A stretch of 31,095 bases of DNA from Bacteroidetes bacterium 4572_114 (GTDB lineage: Bacteria > Bacteroidota > Bacteroidia > Bacteroidales > 4484-276): the NCBI GenBank assembly GCA_002254335.1, contig NIVA01000035.1:1-31095 (forward strand). The letters are read 5' to 3'. Position numbers and translations under genes: made by a program. Under the pieces are notes generated by a model. The model was not told the DNA's origin and did not search any database. It was given only the letters and a program-made list of their open reading frames with translations. This document shows, in pieces, positions 22,487 to 29,922 of this stretch. Numbering within the stretch: the first letter of the stretch is position 1; every line of letters begins with the position of its first letter.

Positions 22487-23665
22487 ATGAAAAAAACCCT
22501 GATCTTCCTTTCTGTATTGGTAATTGTATCTTGCACATCAACTAATAAGATGATTAAGCATGGCCAATATGATGATGCCATTGATGAGTTGGCCGTAAAA
22601 CTTAAAAAAAAACCCGGTGAAATTAAATCTATCCTGCAAATGGATTCGGCACTTCATTTGGCAAACAGCAGGGACAAGGGTTATATCACAGACCTAAAAC
22701 TGAGCGGCCAGCCTGATATTTGGCGCAATGTTTATGATACTTACCTGCAGCTCGACACCAGGCAACAAAAAGTGGCCATGCTCCCCAAAGAGGCCAGGGA
22801 ACAGTTGCAGTTTGCCCCGGAAGGTTACACCTCATTTTTGTCCGGATCACGAAAAAAAGCCTGTGCGTATTACTATGCGCTGGCCGAAAAAAAACTGGCT
22901 TCCGGTAATTCGGACGACCACCACAAAGCTATACAATTATTAATGGGGATCGACTCGCTGAACCCTGAATATAAAGATGTAAAAGAATTGTTGGCAAAAT
23001 ATGAAAAAGCTAAACCGGTAAATATTTATTACAGGATCGTGAATAAGTATTCCAACCAACTTTCGCCTTCTATGAAAATGGCCATCAAAAATATTGATCT
23101 TTCAGCTTTTGATCAGGCTGGGATTAAATTCCTCAACGAAAAACCAGAAAACAGGGGATACCAATATTATGCCGAGGTTAAGATTAACAATATCATGATC
23201 TCACCCGAGAAAACCGAGGAAGTTTTTTATACCGAATCTGCAGATATGCAGGATGGTATTGCCTATAAGGTAGATGAAAATGGTGATTTTGTTTTGGACA
23301 GCCTGGGCAATAAAATCGAATTCCCGAAATACAATTCCATAGCCTGTTATGTTACCGAAAATATCCAGCACAAATCGATGCTGGTGTCCGGTACCGTAGA
23401 AATCCTGGAGAGGGCCACTGGGGATAAAATTGCAGAAAAGGAGGTAGTTGGGGAGACCAAATTCAATCATCGTTCGGCAATATTTAAGGGCGACCTGAAT
23501 GCTTTGTCTGCTGAAACCTATGAACTGATGGGCAGCCGGGAACTTGATTATCCATCAGATTTTGCAATGATAAAAATAGCTGTTGCAAAACTGGGCAAAA
23601 ATGCTGCTAATGTTGTTGCTGAAGAAATTAAAAAACACAAAGCACACTCAGAGTCAAAAAAGTAG
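22487..23665 (+). CDS. Lipoprotein of unknown function
   Basis: The start chosen is ATG 22487, which opens a lipoprotein signal MKKTLIFLSVLVIVSC (Cys at residue 16). The frame is open further upstream without signal-like sequence. The protein has 392 residues. The mature part begins with a TPR-like helical region (KMIKHGQYDDAIDELAVKLKKKPGEIKSIL, then HHKAIQLLMGIDSLNPEYKDVKELLAKYEKAKPV). The second half is beta-rich (YYAEVKINNIMISPEKTEE, KSMLVSGTVEILERATGDKIAEKEV). No named family is recognised. The lipid anchor places it in the envelope. It is divergent from the broken RND exporter; the shared 157-base gap would hold both promoters. Confidence 0.75.
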   Translation: MKKTLIFLSVLVIVSCTSTNKMIKHGQYDDAIDELAVKLKKKPGEIKSILQMDSALHLANSRDKGYITDLKLSGQPDIWRNVYDTYLQLDTRQQKVAMLPKEAREQLQFAPEGYTSFLSGSRKKACAYYYALAEKKLASGNSDDHHKAIQLLMGIDSLNPEYKDVKELLAKYEKAKPVNIYYRIVNKYSNQLSPSMKMAIKNIDLSAFDQAGIKFLNEKPENRGYQYYAEVKINNIMISPEKTEEVFYTESADMQDGIAYKVDENGDFVLDSLGNKIEFPKYNSIACYVTENIQHKSMLVSGTVEILERATGDKIAEKEVVGETKFNHRSAIFKGDLNALSAETYELMGSRELDYPSDFAMIKIAVAKLGKNAANVVAEEIKKHKAHSESKK

Positions 23666-23795
23666 GCGCTGATGGTTGTTTTATTTGAATGTTTAATCAT
23701 ATGACAATTAGACTTACCAAAGGTAAAATCAAAAATATAGTGGGGTCGTTGCCTTATTATGAAATACTATGTGTAAGCAGAAAAAATTCTATTCA

Positions 23796-24134
23796 ATGAA
23801 ATTAGCGATTAGGCTTATTGCAATAACAAGTTTGTTTGTATTGATTGGTTGTGGTTCAGTGTCTGTGGTAACCTATAACAAGACCAAGGGTTCTACAAGG
23901 CAAGATATGGATCAAATATCCGCATCAGAATCTTCAGTCCTACCAGAAGATAGATGTCAAGAGTGTTTTGTTGTGCCAAAATCAGGATCAAATAGAGACT
24001 TAAGGAGAGGCTACTACTTTGATCAAGAAGAAGGAAAGTGCAAGCTGTTCCTCTATGGATCGGGTGCAGGTTGCATACGACCTCCTTTCAAAATCCTTAA
24101 TGAATGTATAAGTTGTTGCGGAGGGCGTAAATAA
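23796..24134 (+). CDS. Lipoprotein with a Kunitz/BPTI-like cysteine-rich domain
   Basis: The start ATG 23796 gives a lipoprotein signal with lipobox LIGC (Cys 19). The protein has 112 residues. Residues 57-110 align by eye with bovine pancreatic trypsin inhibitor without gaps over the first 19 residues: C57-x3-P-K-S-G-S-N-R-D-L-R-R-G-Y-Y-F, then EEGKC82, KLFLYG (BPTI QTFVYG), C93, F98-K, NEC104 and C107/C108-GG. Thus Cys 5, 30, 38, 51 and 55 of BPTI have counterparts. Cys 14 is replaced by Asn66, and the P1 lysine is replaced by Arg67. Two extra cysteines (54 and 107 or 108) may form another bridge. Kunitz domains inhibit serine proteases; they are mostly eukaryotic and rare in bacteria. An outer-envelope protease inhibitor is a fair guess, not proven. 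Confidence 0.75.
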   Translation: MKLAIRLIAITSLFVLIGCGSVSVVTYNKTKGSTRQDMDQISASESSVLPEDRCQECFVVPKSGSNRDLRRGYYFDQEEGKCKLFLYGSGAGCIRPPFKILNECISCCGGRK

Positions 24135-24219
24135 TCAATGAAACTTTTTTGCAACAGGGAATTTAATGGTAAATAAGGGGTTTTATAGAAAATTAAATAA
24201 CTTCGGCCTCTAAAACAAA

Positions 24220-25173
24220 ATGCCTATGCAACGAGGTAAAGTACTTTTTATCGATACGGCCCATCCCGTTTTAACTGCTGACCTCACCGGTTTTGGGTTT
24301 CAATGCGATTATTTTGAAGATTATAACAGGGAAGATTTTATCCGGGCCATCCCCGAATATTGCGGCATTATTGTCCGTGGGAAGATTACCCTGGATGAAG
24401 ATTTTCTTTCAAAGGCATCGAACCTTAAATTTATTGGAAGGGTAGGGGCAGGGATGGAAAATATTGATGTTGGATTTGCCGAATCCCGTGGTATCGCTTG
24501 CCTGAACGCACCTGAAGGGAACCGGGACGCTGTTGGGGAACATACGCTTGGAATGTTGCTGATGTTGATGAACAACCTGAGGAAGGCCGATAACGAAGTA
24601 AGGAAAAGTATTTGGATCAGGGAAGGCAACCGTGGGCATGAGATAAAAGGCAAAACGGTTGGGATTGTCGGTTATGGAAATATGGGGGGCGCCTTTGCTC
24701 AGCGGTTGAAAGGCTTCAATGCTAGGGTAATTGCCTACGACAAATACAAATTTGGTTATAGCGATGAATTTGTGGAAGAGGTGGATATGGAAACCATTTT
24801 CACGGAAACCAACATCCTGAGCCTACATGTGCCCCTTACCGATGAGACCGAATACCTGGTTGATGACAGCTACCTCAAAAAATTCAGGAAAAATATCTAT
24901 GTCATCAATACTGCCCGCGGAAAGGTTTTAAATACTTCCAGCCTGGTGCATAATATGAAAACAGGAAAAGTAATTGGTGCTTGCCTCGATGTGCTGGAAT
25001 ATGAAAAAATGTCGTTTGAAGCTATCGGTGAAGATCAATTACCGGAAAATTTTAAATACCTGGTTAATTCCGACAGGGTGGTGTTATCCCCTCATATTGC
25101 CGGCTGGACACACGAATCAAATTTCAAGTTGGCGAAGGTTATTGTGGGGAAGGTTATGGATATTTTCGTGTAA
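24220..25173 (+). CDS. D-isomer-specific 2-hydroxyacid dehydrogenase (SerA-like)
   Basis: This 317-residue protein has a split substrate domain around a Rossmann NAD-binding domain. It contains VGIVGYGNMG (residues 147-156, GxGxxG), then INTARGKV with catalytic Arg233, CLDVLEYE with Glu262, and SPHIAGWT with catalytic His292. VGAGMENID (residues 75-83) matches the family substrate loop. It lacks the C-terminal ACT domain of long SerA proteins. Likely reactions are oxidation of 3-phosphoglycerate or reduction of a related 2-keto acid with NAD(H), in the cytoplasm. The substrate cannot be fixed from motifs. The start may be the first (24220) or second (24226) Met. It stands alone and is complete. 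Confidence 0.9.
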   Translation: MPMQRGKVLFIDTAHPVLTADLTGFGFQCDYFEDYNREDFIRAIPEYCGIIVRGKITLDEDFLSKASNLKFIGRVGAGMENIDVGFAESRGIACLNAPEGNRDAVGEHTLGMLLMLMNNLRKADNEVRKSIWIREGNRGHEIKGKTVGIVGYGNMGGAFAQRLKGFNARVIAYDKYKFGYSDEFVEEVDMETIFTETNILSLHVPLTDETEYLVDDSYLKKFRKNIYVINTARGKVLNTSSLVHNMKTGKVIGACLDVLEYEKMSFEAIGEDQLPENFKYLVNSDRVVLSPHIAGWTHESNFKLAKVIVGKVMDIFV

Positions 25174-25207
25174 TTGGAACTATCTTTAAATTTTGTCATT
25201 GTCCGAT

Positions 25208-25519
25208 TTAAGTTGCCTCCTTATGGGAACCCATCATTTTCTCTGTGATGGGGAATGCCATAGCGTTATGGGTTTTTTCCTTATTCCTTATTACTAATTC
25301 ATATAGGTATTCAGGTGAAAAGTCTAATTTATCATCCCAAGTCAGGGTCCAACTGTCTAAAGTGAATTTCTTAAAATAATCTTTGTTTTTTAGGGGTTTG
25401 AAAAGACTACTATTTATGTTGTTTTTTAAATCAACAATACCAGTTATTCCGTTATTGAAAGTTAATTCAATTTTATAATCCCTAACATAGTTCGCCCTTG
25501 TTACCCATACTAAATCCAT
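25208..25519 (-). CDS. DUF2442-family protein, partner of a deleted DUF4160 gene
   Basis: This 103-residue protein shows the DUF2442 pattern: VTRANYVRDYKIELTFNNGITGIVDLKNNINSSLFKPLKNKDYFKKFTLDSWTLTWDDKLDFSPEYLYELV. A lysine-rich tail follows. It starts two bases after the stop of a DUF4160 remnant, the usual neighbour of this family, with the promoter in front of that remnant. DUF4160/DUF2442 pairs look like small toxin-antitoxin-type modules in many genomes, but no biochemical role is established that I know of. This member is full-length, whereas the 11872 member is clipped. The two share only the family pattern and are not recent duplicates. Confidence 0.85.
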   Translation of the reverse strand: MDLVWVTRANYVRDYKIELTFNNGITGIVDLKNNINSSLFKPLKNKDYFKKFTLDSWTLTWDDKLDFSPEYLYELVIRNKEKTHNAMAFPITEKMMGSHKEAT

Positions 25520-25521
25520 AA

Positions 25522-25587
25522 TTATTTATTATGCTCACTAAAATACATTTTTATGATAATTCCGTAAAATCTACTAATTTCTGGCAT
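25522..25587 (-). pseudogene. DUF4160 gene remnant (first 21 codons only)
   Basis: On the minus strand ATG 25587-25585 opens MPEISRFYGIIIKMYFSEHN, then K and a stop. This is the nearly invariant N-terminus of DUF4160 proteins, which normally continues with PPHFH and about 60 further residues. All of that is missing, and DUF2442 follows two bases later. This is a precise internal deletion that kept the promoter and start of the first gene and the whole second gene. The leftover peptide could serve as a short leader that couples translation to DUF2442. Confidence 0.8.
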
Positions 25588-25591
25588 ATTG

Positions 25592-25636
25592 CAAAGATAC
25601 AAAAAATGGTTATAAATTTAACAGGTAACCATTTTT
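25592..25636 (-). promoter_or_regulatory. Promoter and flanking dyad of the DUF4160/DUF2442 unit
   Basis: On the minus strand TATCTTTG (25599-25592) fits TAnnTTTG and lies four bases before the ATG, so the transcript is nearly leaderless. Just upstream, AAAAATGGTTA (25602-25612) and TAACCATTTTT (25626-25636) are perfect inverted 11-bp arms. They cover the spacer and -33 region, a likely operator for autoregulation. It could instead be a transcript end for incoming transcription. Confidence 0.6.
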
Positions 25637-25641
25637 ATTCA

Positions 25642-25772
25642 TGAGTCAGGTCTAAAAAGCCATATTTTGCCGCGAATGCGCTAATATATTTTTCTAATTA
25701 CTTTATAATCATTTGGTTGAAAACAACAAAATTTCGCTAATTTTCAAAAACTTCGTTTTTAGACTGGACACA
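25642..25772. mobile_element. 131-bp MITE-like element, copy B (inverted relative to copy A)
   Basis: It begins TGAGTCAGGTCTAAAAA and ends with the complement of TGTGTCCAGTCTAAAAA, and is the reverse complement of copy A (272-402) with roughly 15 per cent difference. TTCA stands outside both ends (25638-25641 and 25773-25776), a clear 4-bp target duplication. It inserted just upstream of the DUF4160/DUF2442 promoter. The terminal repeats have drifted more than in copy A, so this copy is older. Confidence 0.85.
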
Positions 25773-25816
25773 TTCATGTAAGGGAGTCTTACTAATTTGC
25801 TACGGTTTCCCAAGTC

Positions 25817-27052
25817 CTAAACAAAACTAAACGGCTCCCAATTCAAAATCTTAAAGAAATCGAAATCTTCGGGGTTATCAATTAATTTCCCGGCCTTCCC
25901 GTAATCAGCCTCAGTAATATATTGATGGTTGAAACCGTAAACCATTTTTGCTTTTTGTGAATCGATATTTACTAATCGTGGCCTCACCTTTCCGTTTTCG
26001 TCTTCAACATCTTTAAGATATAATGGTGCGATATCGCCTTTGGGATCGGATGTAACCATGCAACCTGTGATGCCCTCGTCGAATAATTTCTTAACGCCCA
26101 TCCCCAACAATGCACAATAAAGCAGGTCGAAACCTACCGGCTGGACGCAACGCAATTCGTAGCCCAGTTCCACCGGACGGCTTTTTACTTTCATGCCAAG
26201 GCGTTTTAGTTCACGCTGCACCAGTACATTAAAAATATGTGCCTTGCTAACGTTGCCCAATTCGGGGTGGCCGTGGTCGTCGTAAGTGAAGTTTATCCCG
26301 GTCGATTCTATCTCCGCATCCGACATAAAATGGAAGACCCCTTCGCTGATCATCACTGCACCATAGGTAATTCCAAGAACCTGTCTTTTGAGGATTGCTG
26401 AAATAACAAGTTTCACAATTTTGCGGATGGTAACTTTGGTTTTGTTGAACATCTCGGGGATGATGATCATCGGGTAATGGCAGGCAGCGCCTATTCCAAA
26501 TGCCAGGTGGCCGGCTTCGCGCCCCATTGCCGACACAATAAACCAATTGCCGCTGGTCCGCGCATCTTCATAAACCGTTTGTGCAATCCTCACCCCTTCC
26601 TGCTTGGCCGAGTGATACCCAAACGTGGGCGATCCTTCCGGCAGGGGCAGGTCGTTATCGATAGTTTTTGGCACATGGATGTTCTGGATTTTTACATCAT
26701 GTTCATTTAAAAACTTTGATATCCTGTTGGCCGTTGATGCCGTATCGTCCCCACCAATAGTAACCAAAAGCTTAACGTTGTTTTTGATGAAAAAATCAGT
26801 TTTAAACTCTTCGTCCTTAGGCTTATGACGGCTCATCTCAAGTGCCGACCCCCCCATCTTAAAGATTTTATCGGCCTGTTCAAAATCTATTTCCATAATT
26901 TTAGGGTTGTCGGCAAAAAGGCTTTTGTACCCTTCATGCAAACCGATAACGCGGTAGCCACTTTGCAGGAATACTTTTGCAATGGTACCGAAAACTGTGT
27001 TGATGCCTGGTGCAGGGCCGCCGCCTGCCAATATTGCGATTGCGTTTTTCAT
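25817..27052 (-). CDS. Pyrophosphate-dependent-type 6-phosphofructokinase
   Basis: This 411-residue protein has the phosphofructokinase fold: GGGPAPGINTVF (residues 10-21), TIGGDDTAS with G100-G-D-D103, PKTIDNDL (128-135), and GREAGHLAFG. Asp103 in GGDD and Lys129 in PKTIDND are the residues that separate PPi-using enzymes from ATP-using ones (GGDGS and PGTIDND). The phosphoryl donor is therefore most likely pyrophosphate. It catalyses the reversible fructose 6-phosphate to fructose 1,6-bisphosphate step of glycolysis in the cytoplasm. Length and motif order match Bacteroidota proteins of about 400-410 residues. The gene is complete and has its own promoter. Confidence 0.92.
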   Translation of the reverse strand: MKNAIAILAGGGPAPGINTVFGTIAKVFLQSGYRVIGLHEGYKSLFADNPKIMEIDFEQADKIFKMGGSALEMSRHKPKDEEFKTDFFIKNNVKLLVTIGGDDTASTANRISKFLNEHDVKIQNIHVPKTIDNDLPLPEGSPTFGYHSAKQEGVRIAQTVYEDARTSGNWFIVSAMGREAGHLAFGIGAACHYPMIIIPEMFNKTKVTIRKIVKLVISAILKRQVLGITYGAVMISEGVFHFMSDAEIESTGINFTYDDHGHPELGNVSKAHIFNVLVQRELKRLGMKVKSRPVELGYELRCVQPVGFDLLYCALLGMGVKKLFDEGITGCMVTSDPKGDIAPLYLKDVEDENGKVRPRLVNIDSQKAKMVYGFNHQYITEADYGKAGKLIDNPEDFDFFKILNWEPFSFV

Positions 27053-27078
27053 AGTTTTTCGTTTTAAATTTGAGGCCG

Positions 27079-27086
27079 CAAAAGTA
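27079..27086 (-). promoter_or_regulatory. Probable -7 promoter box for the phosphofructokinase gene
   Basis: On the minus strand this reads TACTTTTG, fitting TAnnTTTG, and lies 26 bases before the start codon. No -33 TTG at standard spacing was found. Confidence 0.5.
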
Positions 27087-27304
27087 GGAAGATTTAGGCT
27101 TTAAAAACAGAAGCTGAAACAAAAAAGCCTGACAGATTTTTCTCAACTACAGATACAGTAGAACCGTTAGTCCACTTTTATGATTGTTATCATTCCCGTT
27201 TTAAAACCAGACCAATGTCTTTTATACCTCAACCGATAACTGATTATATTTGGTTTACGCATATTTCTTACATATATTTGGCTTTCATCAATCAAAAATC
27301 AATT

Positions 27305-28501
27305 ATGAAAAAATTACTATTTATCTCACTTCTATTAATTTGTGGCGCATCGACATCAACTGCTCAATGGAGTATTAATCTCCATACCAACTTTAAATTG
27401 AATGATATTTATTTTGTGGACAGCGATTACGGATGGGTGGTTGGCAATGGTAAAATCCTTGCAACGGAAAATGCCGGAGAAACATGGATTAGCGCAAGTA
27501 TTGATCCGGGAACAGAAATAAAATCAGTACAGTTTGTTAGCCGGGATATTGGCTGGGCAATAGGAACAAAACAAACCGGAAATGCTTTTACTGAAGTTCT
27601 TTACAAAAGCGTTGATGGGGGTAAAACCTGGAACGTAAAGGAAATGGCAAATCCAGGGTGGTTGACCTGTTTTTATTTTGTTGATGAACTAAATGGTTGG
27701 ATCACAGATGTGGGTGGTATAATTCATTTAACTGTGGATGGTGGCACTAACTGGCAATTGATCGAAACTGGCTCTGATAATATTTTAATGAGTATTTATT
27801 TCCATGATCATATCAATGGATGGGCTTTAGGTAATGCTGGACAAATACTTCGGAGCACCGATGGTGGGTACACATGGGATATACAAAACTTTGGCTATGA
27901 TAAGCATTTTGAAACTATTGTTTTTGCCGATTGCTGCACAGGTTTTGTTATGGGCGGCAATTTTGATTTGCCAAGTGTGATTTACAAAACCACTGATGGT
28001 GGGATTTCATGGAACAAGATAAATAGTAATCTCATTGGCAAGATCAAGTCGGCTTATTTTGTGAATGATATGGTTGGTTATTGCACTACCGAATTTGGAT
28101 ACGTTTACAAAACGACCCTTGGAGGAGCTTTGTGGGATTATATGGATCAAAACCCCTATCCAACTCCTGGGTTTTATGCAATTGTTGATGTGTTTTTTAC
28201 TGATAAGGACCATGGCTGGGGAGTTGGGGAATCCTCCATATTTTCATTAGATGTTGTTAGTGATATTGATTTAATTCAAGATGGTACGACTGGCAACCAT
28301 TCACTTGTACAAAATGTACCCAACCCTTGCTCTGGTGAGACACTAATTAAATTTTCAGTCGCATGTTCAACAAATGTAAAGCTAATCATTAGTTCAGTAA
28401 ACGGGACATCAAACTGTGCTAACACTACCATTGTTGAATCCAGGACAACCCAATCCATACCAATATCTTATTTATTTCTACCAATAACTGATTCCCTTTA
28501 A
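27305..28501 (+). CDS. Secreted YCF48-like propeller protein with eroded T9SS C-terminus (paralog 1)
   Basis: The start ATG 27305 gives a signal peptide (KKLLFISLLLICGASTSTAQ). The protein has 398 residues. Residues 25-325 are blades of a YCF48/BNR-type propeller, with recurring GWxxGxxGxIxxTxDGGxTW units. The tail starts like a T9SS sorting domain (LVQNVPNPCSGETLIKFSV) and ends YLFLPITDSL. The next gene reads TGIYYYSLVTDSFAETKKMVVVR at the same place. So about ten residues, including the conserved lysines and final strand, are lost, and the preceding 25 residues have diverged. Export through the inner membrane is expected, but T9SS secretion is doubtful. Overall the two genes are close paralogs in tandem. 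Confidence 0.85.
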   Translation: MKKLLFISLLLICGASTSTAQWSINLHTNFKLNDIYFVDSDYGWVVGNGKILATENAGETWISASIDPGTEIKSVQFVSRDIGWAIGTKQTGNAFTEVLYKSVDGGKTWNVKEMANPGWLTCFYFVDELNGWITDVGGIIHLTVDGGTNWQLIETGSDNILMSIYFHDHINGWALGNAGQILRSTDGGYTWDIQNFGYDKHFETIVFADCCTGFVMGGNFDLPSVIYKTTDGGISWNKINSNLIGKIKSAYFVNDMVGYCTTEFGYVYKTTLGGALWDYMDQNPYPTPGFYAIVDVFFTDKDHGWGVGESSIFSLDVVSDIDLIQDGTTGNHSLVQNVPNPCSGETLIKFSVACSTNVKLIISSVNGTSNCANTTIVESRTTQSIPISYLFLPITDSL

Positions 28502-28555
28502 TTTATCTATGAATATTGAGTATATATGCACTTATTAATTAAAAATCATTCAATT

Positions 28556-29809
28556 ATGAAAAAAACATTATTCATTATCATTTTAGTTGTTTCCATTTTT
28601 GATGTTGTACATGCCCAGTGGAAATTAAACCTGGAAATAAGCACTAGCTTAAATTCAGTATATTTTGTTGATGATCTAAATGGTTGGGCTGTTGGAACAG
28701 GTAAAATTCTGAAAACAAATGACGGTGGGCAAACATGGTCAATGAAAGCTGTTGGTTCATCTGTTGAACTAACGTCTGTTCAATTTGCAAATAAGAACCT
28801 GGGATGGGCAGTTGGAACAAAACAGCGAGGCTCACTATCTGTGGGAGTGGTATTTAAAACAATTGATGGGGGTGGGTCCTGGCGGGAATTTGAAATTACA
28901 AGTTCAGGCTGGTTAACGTCATGTTCATTTGTAAATGAAAATATGGGTTGGATCACAGGTGAGGATGGTAAAATACATAAAACAGTAAATGGCGGAACCA
29001 AATGGCAAATGATTGAAACAGGCTCTGATAACATTTTAAATGGTGTATGTTTTGTTGATCATGACAATGGATGGGCAATTGGTAATGGCGGACAAATTCT
29101 TCGTAGTACCGATGGGGGATTGACATGGAGTATTCAAAGTTTCGGTACCAATAACCATTTTGAGGCCATTTTTTTTATAGATTGCTGCTTAGGTTTTGTT
29201 ATGGGAGGCTCATTTGATAATATGAGTGTGATTTTTAAAACTATTGATGGTGGAATATCATGGGAGAAGTTAAACTGTAATCTCTTCGGCAAGATTAAAG
29301 CCGGATATTTTATCAATGATCAAGTAGGTTATTGTGTTTGTGAAACAGGTGGTATTTTTAAAACAACCAGTGGAGGATATTACTGGGAAGCCTTTTACCT
29401 CGTGCCACTTCCTGGAGGCCGTCCATATTTTTTTAATGATGTATATTTTTCAGATAAAGATCATGGTTGGGCAGTTGGCGAGGGTTACATTTTTTCGACT
29501 GATATTGTAAATGGCACTATCTTCACAAACAATGGTGTTTCGGGTTATCCATCTTTATTGCTTCAAAATGTCCCAAATCCCTGCTCAGATATAACCACAA
29601 TTTGTTTTTCAATAAAATCCACAACCAACGTCGGGTTGACGATCTATTCACTTTCGGGCACTTCGATTGATAGAATTGTTGACCGGGGGTTTAAACCCGG
29701 CGATTATCAATTTACCATAGATTTAAAGGCCTACCAAACTGGCATTTACTATTACTCATTGGTAACTGATTCATTTGCAGAAACAAAAAAAATGGTAGTG
29801 GTCAGGTAA
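28556..29809 (+). CDS. Secreted YCF48-like propeller protein with T9SS sorting domain (paralog 2)
   Basis: The start ATG 28556 gives a signal peptide (MKKTLFIIILVVSIFDVVHAQ). The protein has 417 residues. Propeller blades run from about residue 22 to 330 with GWAVGTGKILKTNDGGQTW-type repeats, matching paralog 1 unit for unit. The C-terminal 80 residues are a complete type A T9SS signal: LLQNVPNPCSDITTICFSI at the start, TGIYYYSLVTDS and the final KKMVVVR. It should cross the outer membrane by the type IX system and be anchored to the cell surface or released. Its ligand is unknown; YCF48-like propellers are often protein-binding. It lies 54 bases after paralog 1, probably in one transcript. 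Confidence 0.9.
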   Translation: MKKTLFIIILVVSIFDVVHAQWKLNLEISTSLNSVYFVDDLNGWAVGTGKILKTNDGGQTWSMKAVGSSVELTSVQFANKNLGWAVGTKQRGSLSVGVVFKTIDGGGSWREFEITSSGWLTSCSFVNENMGWITGEDGKIHKTVNGGTKWQMIETGSDNILNGVCFVDHDNGWAIGNGGQILRSTDGGLTWSIQSFGTNNHFEAIFFIDCCLGFVMGGSFDNMSVIFKTIDGGISWEKLNCNLFGKIKAGYFINDQVGYCVCETGGIFKTTSGGYYWEAFYLVPLPGGRPYFFNDVYFSDKDHGWAVGEGYIFSTDIVNGTIFTNNGVSGYPSLLLQNVPNPCSDITTICFSIKSTTNVGLTIYSLSGTSIDRIVDRGFKPGDYQFTIDLKAYQTGIYYYSLVTDSFAETKKMVVVR

Positions 29810-29849
29810 ATCCATGATTATTTCGAATTACATTTTTCGTTAATAAAGA

Positions 29850-29882
29850 AAACCTAACAGGTTTTTAAAACCTGTTAGGTTT
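29850..29882. terminator. Bidirectional hairpin between convergent genes
   Basis: AAACCTAACAGGTTTT and its complement AAAACCTGTTAGGTTT meet around a single T. The stem of about 16 bp is perfect and T-rich at both 3' ends, fitting termination of both the YCF48 transcript and the minus-strand surface-protein transcript. Confidence 0.8.
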
Positions 29883-29922
29883 AGTCGTAGATCAGGAAAA
29901 ACCCAGCAGGTTTCAATATCTA

